A DNA stretch of 22,916 nucleotides, taken from Nemertoderma westbladi. Taxonomy: Eukaryota > Xenacoelomorpha > Nemertodermatida > Nemertodermatidae. The first letter of the stretch is position 1. The number at the start of each line of letters is the position of its first letter. The stretch is taken from the NCBI GenBank assembly GCA_032718475.1, contig JAUCBJ010003883.1, positions 1 through 22,916 of the forward strand. Direction: 5' to 3'. Under the pieces are notes generated by a model. That model searched no databases and was not told where the DNA came from. It saw nothing but the letters and a program-made list of their open reading frames with translations. Positions 1 through 9,365 of the stretch are shown here, piece by piece. Made by a program: the position numbers and the translations under genes.

Positions 1-709
1 TGAAAAATCTTCACTAACATTAATGGAATTTATTAAATTTCCTTGCAGTGGAATTGTATAATTTTTTTAAAACTTTTAGCTTAATATATCGTGAAGTTTT
101 TGATATATTTAAAAATTTGATGCGACTTCTAGTTTCCGAGATATAACAATTAATGTGTAACACGCCAGTGTAAATATTACTAATTTCCCATTGAATCACA
201 GCTTATTGTGAAATTAATTAAATTATTCTGGAACATCACTAATTTGCTACTTACTTTTCTCTACTGTTCCTTTTGTTTGGCTTATGTTATGCAAATTTAC
301 CCAGAATTTCCATGAATAAACATGCGATCCGCAAAATAAAATTTTGTAGACTTTTTTTTGGTTATTAATAAGATAATATAGAATCCAAAATATGTGGTTC
401 GGATTGATTGCGAAATACTTATGGGTTTTTTGCTACAGTAGATTGACTCGACTATAAGGGGTTTATACACAAGCGCGGGAAAATCTTAGTTTAAACGCTC
501 TGATTTACTGTACCACTTACTGTTCCACTTTGTCGCTAGGCAACGCTAACAACATTCACTAGCTAACAGCATACAGTTTACTATTGTTTGATGTAGGCTA
601 ATTTTAGTTTTAAAGATTAAGATATTTATATTACAGTATTTTTTTGACACAACAATGTTTTTTTTTAATGTAATGTTCATTGTATAAGATTATTTGTATT
701 CGTTTGTAG
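1..709. other. AT-rich intergenic stretch, no gene recognised
   Basis: No reading frame of useful length and no repeat with internal structure is visible on either strand. The stretch is AT-rich with several T and A runs. It ends where the 174-bp tandem duplication begins. Confidence 0.6.
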
Positions 710-1056
710 CGGCACTGTAGGGGTTGTCTTACCTGGTATTATCGGCCTACTGTATTCACGAATGTCATTAGGGCTACCTAAAAATGGACCTTATTCTTTC
801 TTTAATAATGGTAATAAACCATCTCCACAGTTTTTTTTAAACCTGAAATTTCACATCGGATTTGAATGCATTTATGATAATCGCGGCACTGTAGAGGTTG
901 TCTTACTTGGTATTATCGGCCTACTGTATTCACGAATGTTATTAGGGCTACCTAAAAATGGACCTTATTCTTTCTTTAATAATGGTAATAAACCATCTCC
1001 ACAGTTTTTTTTTAACCTGAAATTTCACATCGGATTTGAATGCATTTATGATAATC
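710..1056. repeat. 174-bp tandem duplication, two copies
   Basis: Two adjacent copies, 710-883 and 884-1056, each start with CGGCACTGTAG and end near TTTATGATAATC. I count about four mismatches, so the copies are roughly 97-98% identical and the duplication is young. Because 174 is a multiple of three, an open frame (762-1094, plus strand, 110 codons) runs through both copies and repeats the same 58-residue block. I take that frame as a by-product of the duplication, since it resembles no family I know and the DNA is AT-rich with poly-T. The right edge lies 18 bp from an inverted-repeat element. Confidence 0.9.
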
Positions 1057-1073
1057 ACAGTGTATTCCGATTA

Positions 1074-1640
1074 TGTTCTAGAACACGGTGGTAATGGATT
1101 GCTATACCTATGTTTGTTTATAGCAACATATTATCTATATTAAAATTAAACCCACACACAAACAATGAATGCGGATATATTTAATATTGAAACATAGTAA
1201 AAATAAATAGGAAATTGAAAGAAAATATAAGGTCCAAATTTATCTATCAACTTTATCAATCAGCTGTGTTTGCAGTTTCGCACACAGACAGTACAGTAAC
1301 ACAAACATGGCTAAATATCACCGTTCAATAAGAACGTGTTTTGTTCCAAATTGCATGAACTCAAGTAGAACAAATCCAGGTAAACTATTTTTTCCAAGTT
1401 ATTTTTCAATGTTGTGTTGCTGTGTGCGAACACAGTTGAGTTCAATAAATTTGGTCCATTATTCTCTTTCAATTTCTTATTTATTTTTACTCACATTTCG
1501 TGCTCATGGTGGTTCAATATTTTTAAATATATCCACATTCGTTGGTTATGTGTGGGTTTAATATGACTAAATATGTTGCTATAAATACACAAACATAGTA
1601 CATACTGTATGTGTATCGCTATCAATCGTGTTCTAGAACA
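1074..1640 (+). mobile_element. 567-bp TIR element carrying a THAP-type exon
   Basis: The left arm (about 1074-1243) and right arm (about 1444-1640) are inverted copies of each other over most of their length. Both outer ends carry TGTTCTAGAACAC. Shared inner blocks include TATAGCAACATAT, the ATTAAACCCACACA type block, AAAAATAAATA and the block around GGTCCAAATTTAT. The centre holds the beginning of a THAP-like frame (1307). THAP domains are the DNA-binding domains of P-element transposases and of many domesticated relatives, so this is probably a non-autonomous or gutted P-like element. I could not find a clean 8-bp target duplication; the palindromic end sequence leaves the exact ends uncertain. 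Confidence 0.75.
1307..1561 (+). pseudogene. N-terminal THAP zinc-finger fragment
   Basis: The ATG at 1307 follows ACAAAC. The first 25 residues contain C11-x4-C16 followed by NSSRTNPG, which fits the first zinc-binding pair of a C2CH THAP domain. The rest of the domain (conserved Trp, then C-x2-H) is absent downstream in any frame I examined. CCAG|GTAAAC at 1379/1380 could be a splice donor, so the residues after about 25 in the 84-codon frame may be intron read-through, although KLFFPS just after it also resembles unspliced THAP sequence. It sits between the two arms of a TIR element, so the missing part was probably lost with the element's interior. THAP assignment rests on a short motif and is moderate; loss of function is likely. 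Confidence 0.5.
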
Positions 1641-2512
1641 TGCAGCCATGCTTATAAAATCACCACAGAGTATTTAAAATAGCAAGTTATTAATGTTTCA
1701 TTAATATTTATATACTGTATTGCGTACAATGATGAAATACAAGTCCAAATAAAATAAAAGTACTGTATATGCGAATGATCGTAAAATAAGGGGGGGTGGG
1801 TATTGGTTAGAAGGAATGGGAGTCGTACATCGAGTTCTTCTACGACCCTTTACATTCATTGATAAAATTTATTGAATCAAGAAGTGAGCGGAAAGATTTA
1901 CCTGTAGTTGCGCGGATTATATTTTCTTTGAGGTTGTTCCATAATAATATCCTTCTCGCAGCAATATGGCTTTGTAAGTTGTTTGAGCGGGAAAGGTTAA
2001 CTATTTGCTATGACCTCTGATTGATATGGTAGTAGAAAGCGTGAAGAAATTACCGCTATTATTTATCATGTAGATTCATGTAGATAATTTTAAATATTTC
2101 AACCAAATCAATCTTTAACCAACGGATTTCAAGTGGATCAGCCTTCAGATAATGTACACGATCATCAGAATAATTCTCCGCGTAGGAAACGCGTAAAATC
2201 TGTCTGGACCCGCACTAATCCACATATGTTTATGTCGAGGCTTGGATTCCATATCGCGGAATTGTATTCCAGTATAGCGCGAGCGAAGGTTTGAAATAAT
2301 AAACTAAATTGTAAATTCGAATCTGATGACAGAACGGCCTACGTATTTGGAAACAAACACGCCCACACGCCCCCATGTCATATTGGATATTATTTGCAGG
2401 ATATAAGCGCTAGTGATATAGATATAGCAAAGAAAATATGGCGACAGTGTTCAGTAAAACTGAACGGACACAGGCGGTGACTCAGTTTACTTCAGTCGAC
2501 GATGGATTAGGT
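1641..2512. other. Intergenic stretch, no gene recognised
   Basis: Nothing beyond a short G-rich run near 1789-1799 was recognised. No frame on either strand looks like a conserved protein. The right edge is set by a SINE head. Confidence 0.5.
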
Positions 2513-2790
2513 TCCTCATTGGTGTAGTGGTTGCATTGAATTCACATCTCCTGTAGGTCGTGGGTTCGATCCTCACATGGGCCAGGGCAGTTTTCGTTTC
2601 GGCACGAATGCTTTAAAGGGACCAGCCAGGGCGCATCTCTGCCTTGCATCCTTAAGTGGTAGCTAAATGAGTACTGGGGTTTCCTCTGGGGAGTAAAGTT
2701 CTGGGGGGACCGCACTGGAACAAATAAGTCGTCAGAGTTTGTGCGTAATCCCTGGCCTAGCGCCCGAAGAAAATTTACTTTACTTTACTT
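2513..2790 (+). mobile_element. tRNA-derived SINE, apparently full length
   Basis: The head has a Pol III type 2 internal promoter: A-box-like TGGTGTAGTGG at 2520-2530 and B box GGTTCGATCC at 2563-2572, about 33 bp apart as in tRNA-derived SINEs. No proper cloverleaf or anticodon stem can be drawn, so it is not a functional tRNA. A tRNA-unrelated body follows (about 2585-2760). The 3' end is a simple repeat made of TTTAC units (about 2775-2790). A second copy of the head at 5308-5363 shows the family is dispersed. Flanking target duplications are not clear. Transcription would be by RNA polymerase III and mobilisation would depend on a LINE. Confidence 0.8.
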
Positions 2791-2996
2791 TTATGGATCA
2801 AAGATTTTTCTCCATGCAGGAGATACAACAATAAACTTTAATTATATGTAAATTTATAGTACCGGTACCTGTTTTAATCATTTTAACTAATATTCAAAGT
2901 AGTACATGATTAAAATGTTCAAATGAGCATCCATAAAATCCTTTCTTCACATACCGAACGCTGATAAGTTGACATAATGTAACAAAATTACATAAA

Positions 2997-3127
2997 TCAT
3001 TGCATGCAAAGGTCACTTTTCAGCGTTAAAGACCCATGTTTATTTATGTAAACCTCCCTCGCTGGGCTCGCTCGGTACATAAATAAACTCGGGTCATAAC
3101 GCTGCAAAGTGCTACTTTGCACATAAT
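2997..3127. repeat. Short foldback (inverted repeat, arms about 46 bp)
   Basis: The left arm at about 3004-3049 and the right arm at about 3074-3119 are imperfect reverse complements. Shared blocks are GCAGCGTTA or its near copy, GACCC, and TTTATTTATGTA next to the loop. The 24-bp loop contains the internal repeat CTCGCTGGGCTCGCTCGG. The size and symmetry fit a small MITE or a solitary foldback. A 77-codon minus-strand frame across it is incidental. Confidence 0.7.
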
Positions 3128-3165
3128 GATGTAAATAGTTATTACATACGATATAACAACAAAGG

Positions 3166-3297
3166 TTATTGTTTTGGTTAGAAAAGGCCGTCTCTATTAC
3201 CTGCTCCTTTCCCTTAATTGGTAACAACATCGCTTATTGTTGTGGTTACAAAAACCCGTCTCTGAATCCTGCTCATTTCCCTCAATTGGTAACTCAA
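3166..3297. repeat. Diverged 68-bp direct tandem duplication, with an inverted copy at 13634-13683
   Basis: Copy one (3166-3228) and copy two (3234-3297) align throughout: TTATTGTT(T/G)TGGTTA, then the GTCTCT block, then CCTGCTC, TTTCCC and AATTGGTAAC. A reverse-complement relative lies at 13634-13683 (GGGAAAGGAGCAGGTTA ... AACCAAAACAATA), inside the large transposon. This is therefore a fragment of a dispersed repeat family and not a purely local duplication. Confidence 0.7.
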
Positions 3298-3328
3298 ATG
3301 GGTACTACATGAATCATTTTCTGTGATG

Positions 3329-3437
3329 GAGGGGTAACAGGAATTTGGGGTAAAAGGAATGGGGGGGGGGGGTAACAGCACTGGGGGGGAAACAGGAATG
3401 GGGGGGTAACAGGAATGGGGGGGGGGAGGGGTAACAG
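3329..3437. repeat. G-rich minisatellite, unit about GGGGTAACAGGAAT
   Basis: About six imperfect units of G-run plus TAACAGGAAT occur in tandem, with G tracts expanding to 12 (3361-3372) and about 10 (3417-3426). Four or more G tracts of at least three lie close together, so the plus strand can in principle form G-quadruplexes. The Pro-rich minus-strand frame here is a translation of this repeat and not a gene. Confidence 0.85.
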
Positions 3438-4949
3438 GACAGTACCGATGTAATTATACATGATTTATTTACTGAAGGTATAGTATTATAGCCGCATATT
3501 CCATTCTCTAACACGTTCGTGGGGCCTTCGCGCAGAACGAAGTGAGCAAAGCCTTTAGCATATGGGCACCATTAACGAGTTGTCTGCCGTTAGTCAGAAG
3601 TCTTCAACACAATACTTGTCCTCCTCATGTGCCTCGTTACGTTCGTTCGTTTTAGACCAAACTTCAGATTCTTTCTAAACTTTTGACGGATTATATACGT
3701 ACCAAGTTTCGTTTAAATTCATCGAGAAATGACCGAGTTATTAGCGATCAAAAATTTACGACGACGACAGACGACGACGACATGGCTCGCCCCATAGACA
3801 ATAAATTAGTTTATAGGCCTACTGTAATTTATCATTTACTTAACGGCGACATGTTTCCTTTTCTAGTAGTTTCTTCGAGACTCGATTTCAGAATAGCTAC
3901 ATGTGAAAGAAACCGTTGCAAATTTGGTATATTTGCTGTACCATAGTATCAGGGACGGATTAAGGGGGGGGGGGGGGGGACAGTGGCAGCTGCCGGGGGG
4001 CCGTAAATGGGAAGGGGTCGGCAAGTTGGGAGAAATTTACCGAACATTATCTCACTGATAAAACAACTTCATTTTTGTATTAATTTCTGGCTGGTCAATA
4101 AATATTTATATCTCACATACAGTAATAGCACCATTCATAGACAGATAGGCCATGTCTGATTAGAATATCAAACAACATAGAAACTTTGAAAAATTGAAAC
4201 AAAATAGAAGGGCCCTCCCTTAAATAGTAGGCAACGGATACAGTAGAAGCCAAATGTCGTAAATATTCATTCCAGAACATGTAATTACTGTATTTAACTG
4301 AAGGTGAACCAACCAGTATAACATAGTAGTGGGATAAGCAAGAAGTTAGATTTACTATGTTACCTCGAGTCCTTGAATTGGCTAACCAACCCAGACAACC
4401 AGACTATCGGCTCGGCTTATATGCAGATAGCCTGGGTGATGATATCAACCACCTTCACCAATCACGGTGAAGGTATTGGTAGTTACTGTATATTGGTTGT
4501 CTAGCTTGGCTCCTGCACGCTGCATAGCTGTCTGTGTAGCCCAGTGGAGGTGAATGCTGTAGAGGTACAATCCATATTAAAATTAGATAAATGTGTTGGT
4601 TTAAAAATAGGTAAGAGATTAAATATAGATAAATCCCCTTTCACGCTGGCATACCCAAAAGCTGACAAGTGCACAATTACGCCATATAATTTTGTCAACT
4701 CGCTGGTAATGTAAAATATTTAAATATATACTGTAAGTAAATTATTCCGATTCAGAGTATTAAAATATCGGAATTTTGTTAGTTCTGCATATCAACTCGT
4801 TTATAACTACTGTACCATAGTCTCTACTTCAACTTGCTGACTTGGTAAACTAAAACTTAATGTAGGCCTAACTGTATGTATAGATACAGTATATTGTAGT
4901 CAACTTGTAAGATTTTATCATAAATTTATATAATGGCTGAGACCTGAGA
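3438..4949. other. Intergenic stretch with small structures, no gene recognised
   Basis: The stretch holds a G16 homopolymer at 3964-3979 and a GAC/CGA-rich run at about 3760-3782. It also has a perfect 9-bp hairpin ACCTTCACC/GGTGAAGGT at 4451-4459 and 4466-4474 with a 6-base loop. An 87-codon frame at 3683-3946 has no recognisable domain and crosses the GAC run, so I do not call it. The rest is AT-rich and featureless. Confidence 0.5.
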
Positions 4950-5305
4950 GGCAGTTGACATGTCCGTTGAAGTTTGCTTCTGAAACCGCATTATTGTATC
5001 ACAAGATTAGAGACCATAAGGACGTTAACTACGTTCCATTTGTTTGATAAGTTTCATCAAGCGAACAGCAAGTCGCCTGTCGAACTATTGCGTCGAACCT
5101 GTTTTGTACCAGAAATAAAGAAGTGTAATACACAAGTTGTAGATCAGTTCAACGGGGTATTTAATAATTATATTCATTTTTTGAACAAAATGAAGCCGGT
5201 CAATCACATCTTAACTTTACGACTACCGGAACCAACGGATCAATGACGCATCGAAGACCAAACTGGAATTAATAACAGGGAGAAAACTGAAGCTCACGGT
5301 TGTAC
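4950..5305 (+). pseudogene. Frameshifted coding fragment, probably transposon-derived, family unknown
   Basis: Three frames each carry protein-like sequence in turn. First, about 4953-5042 reads CPLKFASETALLYHKIRDH, reminiscent of the second half of a C2H2 finger. Second, about 5040-5240 reads KSPVELLRRTCFVPEIKKCN and then a NTQVVDQFN...LNKM.PVNHILTLRL pattern. Third, past the stop at 5244-5246, another frame reads NDASKTKLELITGRKLKL. The switches suggest at least two indels in an older continuous coding region. The N-T-x3-Q-F pattern is loosely like the C-terminal part of some large cut-and-paste transposase families, but I cannot name one. A SINE head abuts its right end. That it is decayed protein-coding DNA is moderately supported; function is unknown. 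Confidence 0.4.
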
Positions 5306-5307
5306 CA

Positions 5308-5363
5308 CCTTGGTGTAGTGGTTGCATTGAATTCACATCTCCCGAAGGTCGTGGGTTCGATCC
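5308..5363 (+). mobile_element. Solitary SINE head (tRNA-related part only)
   Basis: This 56-bp stretch is nearly identical to the head of the SINE at 2513, including the A-box TGGTGTAGTGG (5311-5321) and the B box GGTTCGATCC (5354-5363). Identity stops right after the B box; the body and TTTAC tail are missing. The sequence beyond (GAATTAAATG...) is unrelated and leads into the 3' end of a minus-strand LINE. Confidence 0.75.
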
Positions 5364-5384
5364 GAATTAAATGTTTGATCTCGT

Positions 5385-5401
5385 GTATGCAATGTGCATA
5401 C
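5385..5401. other. Small hairpin next to the LINE 3' end
   Basis: GTATGC and GCATAC (5385-5390 and 5396-5401) form a perfect 6-bp stem with a 5-base loop. It lies two bases beyond the terminal simple repeat of the LINE. It may be part of the target site or chance. Confidence 0.35.
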
Positions 5402-5403
5402 GT

Positions 5404-7617
5404 TAAGATAAGATAAGAAGATAAGATAAGATTTATTAACAATTTCTACACAGATATAGAGCAAATTTGTACTAAATAAATTGATAACTATTGTATATAA
5501 TATATGCATGCACATAATGTACTCTACGTGTAGCTGGTACCTGGACGGGTAGTCCCATTATTTCAGGCACCAGTAACACAGCGATTAATTTATTTATTAT
5601 TAACTACATTAGGCCTAATTAAGTATTGTAATATTGCCAGTAATTCTAATATATTGCATTAAGTATAAAACAATTTCGTACAGTAGGTAGAAACCGAAGT
5701 ACTTTAAGATATAGATTCTGTAAAAACAAATACAAAACAAAAAAAAACTCTTGGGGACAGTACAGTTATAAGATGGGTACATAATATAATCCACCTAACC
5801 TAAACTAATATAAGCAAACTACTTACGTACTTACATCAACAAGATAGGGTACATCATTTATTTTAAAGACCTGTTAAACAAGGTAATGGATATTATATAA
5901 ACTATAAACTAAACGAAAGTAACTATTAAGTAATACTACAATTTAATTATTTTAATAGATGCACTGAAAGTTTTTGTTTAAACGAGTTAAAAGAAGCGGC
6001 CCGTCGTGCATCAGCAGGCAGAGAATTCCATATGTGTGGGGCTTGTATAAATATGGAATTGTTTCGTAATTTTAACCTATGTCTATTTGATGATAGTGAA
6101 TTTGGTTTACCGGAGTCAAAAGATTGGAAAAATATCCTTCTGGAGTAATCCATTGATGTACTTGAAACAGATTGCACCTACTTGTGAAATGTAAAGAGAA
6201 CGTAAGCAGTGTGGGTTAAACGTTGGGTTGTGGTATTTAATTATTTTAAATGCGCGTTATTGTAGGTTATGTAATTTACGGATACTCATTGTTTGGTTTT
6301 TAGGTTTGCGTCTACGTCGGCGGGGACCCTTATATTTACTCGAAGTCTGTGTAGCTGTATCCGAACTTGATTGCATTAACGCTTGGCCCCAAACAGAGAT
6401 GCAGTAATTAAAATAAGGTTCTATCAGTGAGTAATATAATTTAGTGAGAACTGGGGTTGGTGAGAATGATTTAATTCTATTTATGATTCCTACATTTCTA
6501 CTTACTTTGGTGTGTATGTGGGATATGTGATCTTTCCAAGTTAAATTTTCGTCGATTAGAACGCCTAGGAATTTTATACATTATTTTTGTTTTATTATTT
6601 TCCCATTTATAGTTACTTTTTGTGTATCGGTATTATATTTTTTTATATTAGTCTGATAGAATATAATATAATTGGTTTTGTCCACATTCAGTGTCAGTCT
6701 ATTTATTTGAAACCATTTTGTTAGTTTGTCCAGTTCAGTGTTAGAGGTATTAATAATGTTATTTATGTCTGAACCTGATAAAAGCAAATTCGTATCATCT
6801 GCAAAAAGGATATGTTTAAATAGTTTGGATACATTTACCAGGTCATTGACATATATTATGAACAGCAGAGGACCCAGTATTGAGCCCTGGGGTACGCCGT
6901 GGGTCAGGGTACACAGATCTGATTTAGCACCATTGATTTCAACGTATTGCTGGCGATTGCATAGGTAATTAGTGAACCAAGCAAGAGGGACACCCGTGAC
7001 TCCATAATGATGCAATTTGTCAATGAGGATAGAGTGATTCACAGTATCGAAGGCCTTTGATAGGTCGATTGAGATACCCAGGGTCATGTTGTGGTTGTCT
7101 AAGGCTTCAGTTATGTAGTCTAATACACTGAGTAATGCATATTGGGTGGATCTGTTGTTTCGGAATCCGAATTGGTCGGGTGTAAGGACTGCTTGTTTAG
7201 TTATATACACAAGAAGTTGTTCGTATGCAACCTTTTCTATTAGTTTTGAGAAGAAAGGTAGGACTGAAATAGGCCGGTAGTTTATAGGGATAGTAGAATC
7301 TCCAGATTTAAACACTGGAATCACTCGGGCAATTTTCATGATATCTGGGACAATGCCGGTAGCCAGGGAAAAGTTTATAATGAAGGTTAGAGGCTTAGCA
7401 ATGTTCTTAATCGTGGGTATTATTACCTTGGCACCTAATCCATCGCACCCTGCACCAGCTTTGTGATTCAGTTTTTTTGTGATTTCAATTAACTGCTGTT
7501 CTGTGACTGCGGTGAAATCCCTTAGGCGGTGTGGTAGCATGGTATTAGTGAGGTAGTCTAATGGTGAGCAGTCATGGTTAGGGATTTCTGAGTCAAGTTT
7601 ACTACCTGATAACGGTG
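5404..7617 (-). mobile_element. 5'-truncated non-LTR retrotransposon (CR1/Jockey-like LINE)
   Basis: Read on the minus strand, the element begins abruptly near 7617 inside the region before the reverse transcriptase. It continues through the RT domain and C-terminal region to a stop at 5947, then an AT-rich 3' UTR (5433-5946). It ends in a simple repeat of CTTAT-type units (5404-5432), the terminal microsatellite typical of CR1/L2-type LINEs. No endonuclease domain is found upstream. Next to the truncation point, GATAACGGTTCTCACCGTTATC (about 7607-7628) is an inverted repeat that may mark the insertion junction. It is dead: see the coding entry. Confidence 0.85.
5947..7617 (-). pseudogene. 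LINE reverse transcriptase, truncated and broken
   Basis: RNA-dependent DNA polymerase of a non-LTR retrotransposon, which would copy element RNA at a nicked chromosomal target. Numbering from the Met at 7540, the palm motifs are all present: NYRPISVLP (88-96), QFGFR (123-127), DLSKAFD (159-165), GVPQGSILGPLLF (215-227) and the catalytic FADD (246-249). The reading frame is open upstream of that Met to about 7617 (LDSEIPN...SPLDYL). A TAA at 6581-6583 interrupts the frame, after which the same frame resumes with FLGVLIDENLTW and continues to another TAA at 6257-6259. A frameshift near 6120-6180 leads to a last segment ending at 5947. That segment has the APHIWNSLPADAR and FNSFKQKL pattern common at the C-terminus of these polyproteins. 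Two stops, a frameshift and 5' loss make it non-functional. Confidence 0.92.
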
Positions 7618-8316
7618 AGAACCGTTATCAACCGGTTCTCACGTATACAGTACTTTTGGGGTATAACTTTTCGCCGTGTCCGTATCTGTATGCATTTGCC
7701 GTATCCGTATGTACATACGCGTATGGTGCGTATGTAATGGATTCCTATGGAGAATAATCCGTATGTGATTTTAGCTAGATTAGGCATTGCAGTCCAGTAA
7801 GAAGTGCACAGCACACATGCAGACTGAAGACAGGTAGGCCTACTTAAAGCTAAGTGATTTAAAGAGTGTGGCTGCCGCTACCTTATGTCAAATAAACAAT
7901 GCAGGACAGGTCCAGGATGAGTGACACGGGTGTCCGCCAGCGGGTGTTAACTCTTCTTGACGCCGCTTGGAAAACTAACCAACCGTACTTTATTTTTGAA
8001 TTGTTTTTCCACCAACCTGGCTATAGAATGTTGTTGGTTGCTCTTGCTACAGTATATCGTATATGGCACTAACATAGTATAGACTGCTAGAAGCAGCAAT
8101 GACAATGCTAAGGGAATAAACATTCGCAAAGATATTGAAAACCGTCATGTCAGTCTGTCCTTCTTTGTGAATTTATTAACTTCTTTACTTTCGCTGTTTC
8201 GGGGCCAGTATTTAGTTAACCATATGCAGCCAAGTGCCAACAGTGCCAGTTAGTCAAACCACGTGTCAGCGAGTCCAACCGGGCCTTTGATTGCACTATT
8301 GCTACTTTGGTTACAA
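7618..8316. other. Intergenic stretch holding one arm of a dispersed repeat pair
   Basis: CCGTAT/GTATGC-type words recur at 7676-7760. At 7859-7930 there is a repeat, starting TAAAGAGTGTGGCTGCC and including TCCAGGATGAGTGAC, whose reverse complement is at 10229-10300. No gene was recognised. Confidence 0.55.
7859..7930 (+). repeat. Dispersed repeat, copy A (inverted partner at 10229-10300)
   Basis: The blocks TAAAGAGTGTGGCTGCC, CAAATAAACAATGCAGG and TCCAGGATGAGTGACA all recur, in reverse complement and in the same order, at 10229-10300. One copy has small indels (an extra CAGGA-type insertion here, a longer middle there). Family unknown. Confidence 0.7.
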
Positions 8317-8319
8317 CTA

Positions 8320-8523
8320 TTTACGCTTGTTGTCGACACTCACCACCACAATACTAGAGGAAACTCCCTAAAGCTACACAAACAGGCCCTCAATAAGAAC
8401 TTGCTCGCTTGCAAAAACACATTCGCAAACCGAGTGGTAAACGTCTGGAACCGGTTACCCAACGATGTTGTAACCGCGACCACCGTGAATGCTTTTAAAA
8501 TAGGGCTCGTTATCAAACTTTGA
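8320..8523 (+). pseudogene. C-terminal tail of a second LINE polyprotein
   Basis: About 60 codons resemble the end of CR1/Jockey-type polyproteins: TRGNSLKLHKQ, then FANRVVNVWNRLPNDVV, then NAFK, ending at TGA 8521-8523. The nominal start (a GTG at 8263) is not a real start; the recognisable similarity begins near 8335, and no RT lies upstream on this strand. It is therefore a severely 5'-truncated copy. It differs in sequence and orientation from the LINE at 5404-7617. AT-rich DNA that may include its 3' UTR follows. Confidence 0.7.
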
Positions 8524-8583
8524 TCAATATTTGATTAAAGTTTGATCAATATTTGATCAAAGTTTGATCAATATTTGATCAAA
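8517..8583. repeat. 22-bp palindromic tandem repeat, three copies
   Basis: The unit is TTTGATCAATATTTGATCAA plus AG, repeated three times with one mismatch. Each unit contains two TTGATCAA palindromes, so hairpins can form in many registers. The array starts exactly over the stop codon of the LINE fragment, so it belongs to the element's 3' end or arose there. Confidence 0.9.
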
Positions 8584-9365
8584 GGAATGCTTTTTGAGAG
8601 CGGGACTGTACTTCTTTTAATTCAGTAATTATTTCATTTTATTTCCATCAAACTTGTAACCCTTGACACATACCTATAGTATATCTTAATTTTTATCGAA
8701 TTTTATTCATATTTTATCTCCACACCTATGATTTTTATACATCAATGATTTTTATAAATATAATTAAAGCATTATTACATAAGTTTATTTAAAATTTTTG
8801 TTTTTCCGGCTTTAAAATGCAATTACGTAACTTGGCAGAATCTTCGAATACTGCAATGAATTTAGAAATATACTGTAAATTTCTTGATTACATATACGTC
8901 ATATGTTACCTACAATCTTAATTAACTGATGCATTTTATCATAATGTTTTCACAATAGTTCCCTTATATGGACACTACAAACTGTATTATGCATTATTTT
9001 TAAACTACAGTATGTAATTTGTAACTTTTTTCTCCCATGTTCGAGGCATATATTTCTTGTTACTTACGCTATGACTTAATATTTATTTTTTTATCGAATT
9101 TTATCTTTAATTAATTAATCTATTTTTTATTTATATTTTATCGAATTTTATCTTTAATTAATTAATCTATTTTTTATTTATATTTTATTCCCGCCTTCAG
9201 GCCTTAAAACGCAACTGCGTAACTTACCAGCCATTACGAAAAACAAAATGTTTATAATATCGGAATATGTATAAGTATTTATCTTGGTGCAATGCAGACT
9301 GTATAACAGAACGTGTATATATTACATTACTTACACCATGTCCTGGAATATAGTGTCGTTATTCT
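8584..9365. other. AT-rich stretch with a 47-bp tandem duplication
   Basis: Two copies of a 47-bp unit (TCGAATTTTATCTTTAATTA...) lie at about 9093-9187. A diverged relative at about 8690-8845 shares both the ATCGAATTTTAT block and, downstream, TTAAAATGCAATTACGTAACTT, compare TTAAAACGCAACTGCGTAACTT at about 9203-9224. The whole segment therefore arose by an older duplication plus a younger internal one. No gene. Confidence 0.7.

Noticed and set aside
762-1094. 110-codon plus-strand frame across the 174-bp duplication
   Set aside because: It is a by-product of a duplication whose period is a multiple of three. It has no known domain and lies in AT-rich DNA with poly-T.
2513-2585. Functional tRNA gene
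   Set aside because: A and B boxes are present but no acceptor or anticodon stem can be formed, and a SINE body and tail follow.
3314-3514. Pro-rich minus-strand frame
   Set aside because: It is a translation of the G-rich minisatellite and adjacent sequence.
6726-6968. 80-codon plus-strand frame
   Set aside because: It is antisense to the LINE reverse transcriptase core.
8263-8320. Secreted protein with a signal peptide (hydrophobic N-terminus of the 86-codon frame)
   Set aside because: The start is a GTG and the downstream part is the C-terminus of a LINE polyprotein, so the hydrophobic lead is flanking DNA read in frame.
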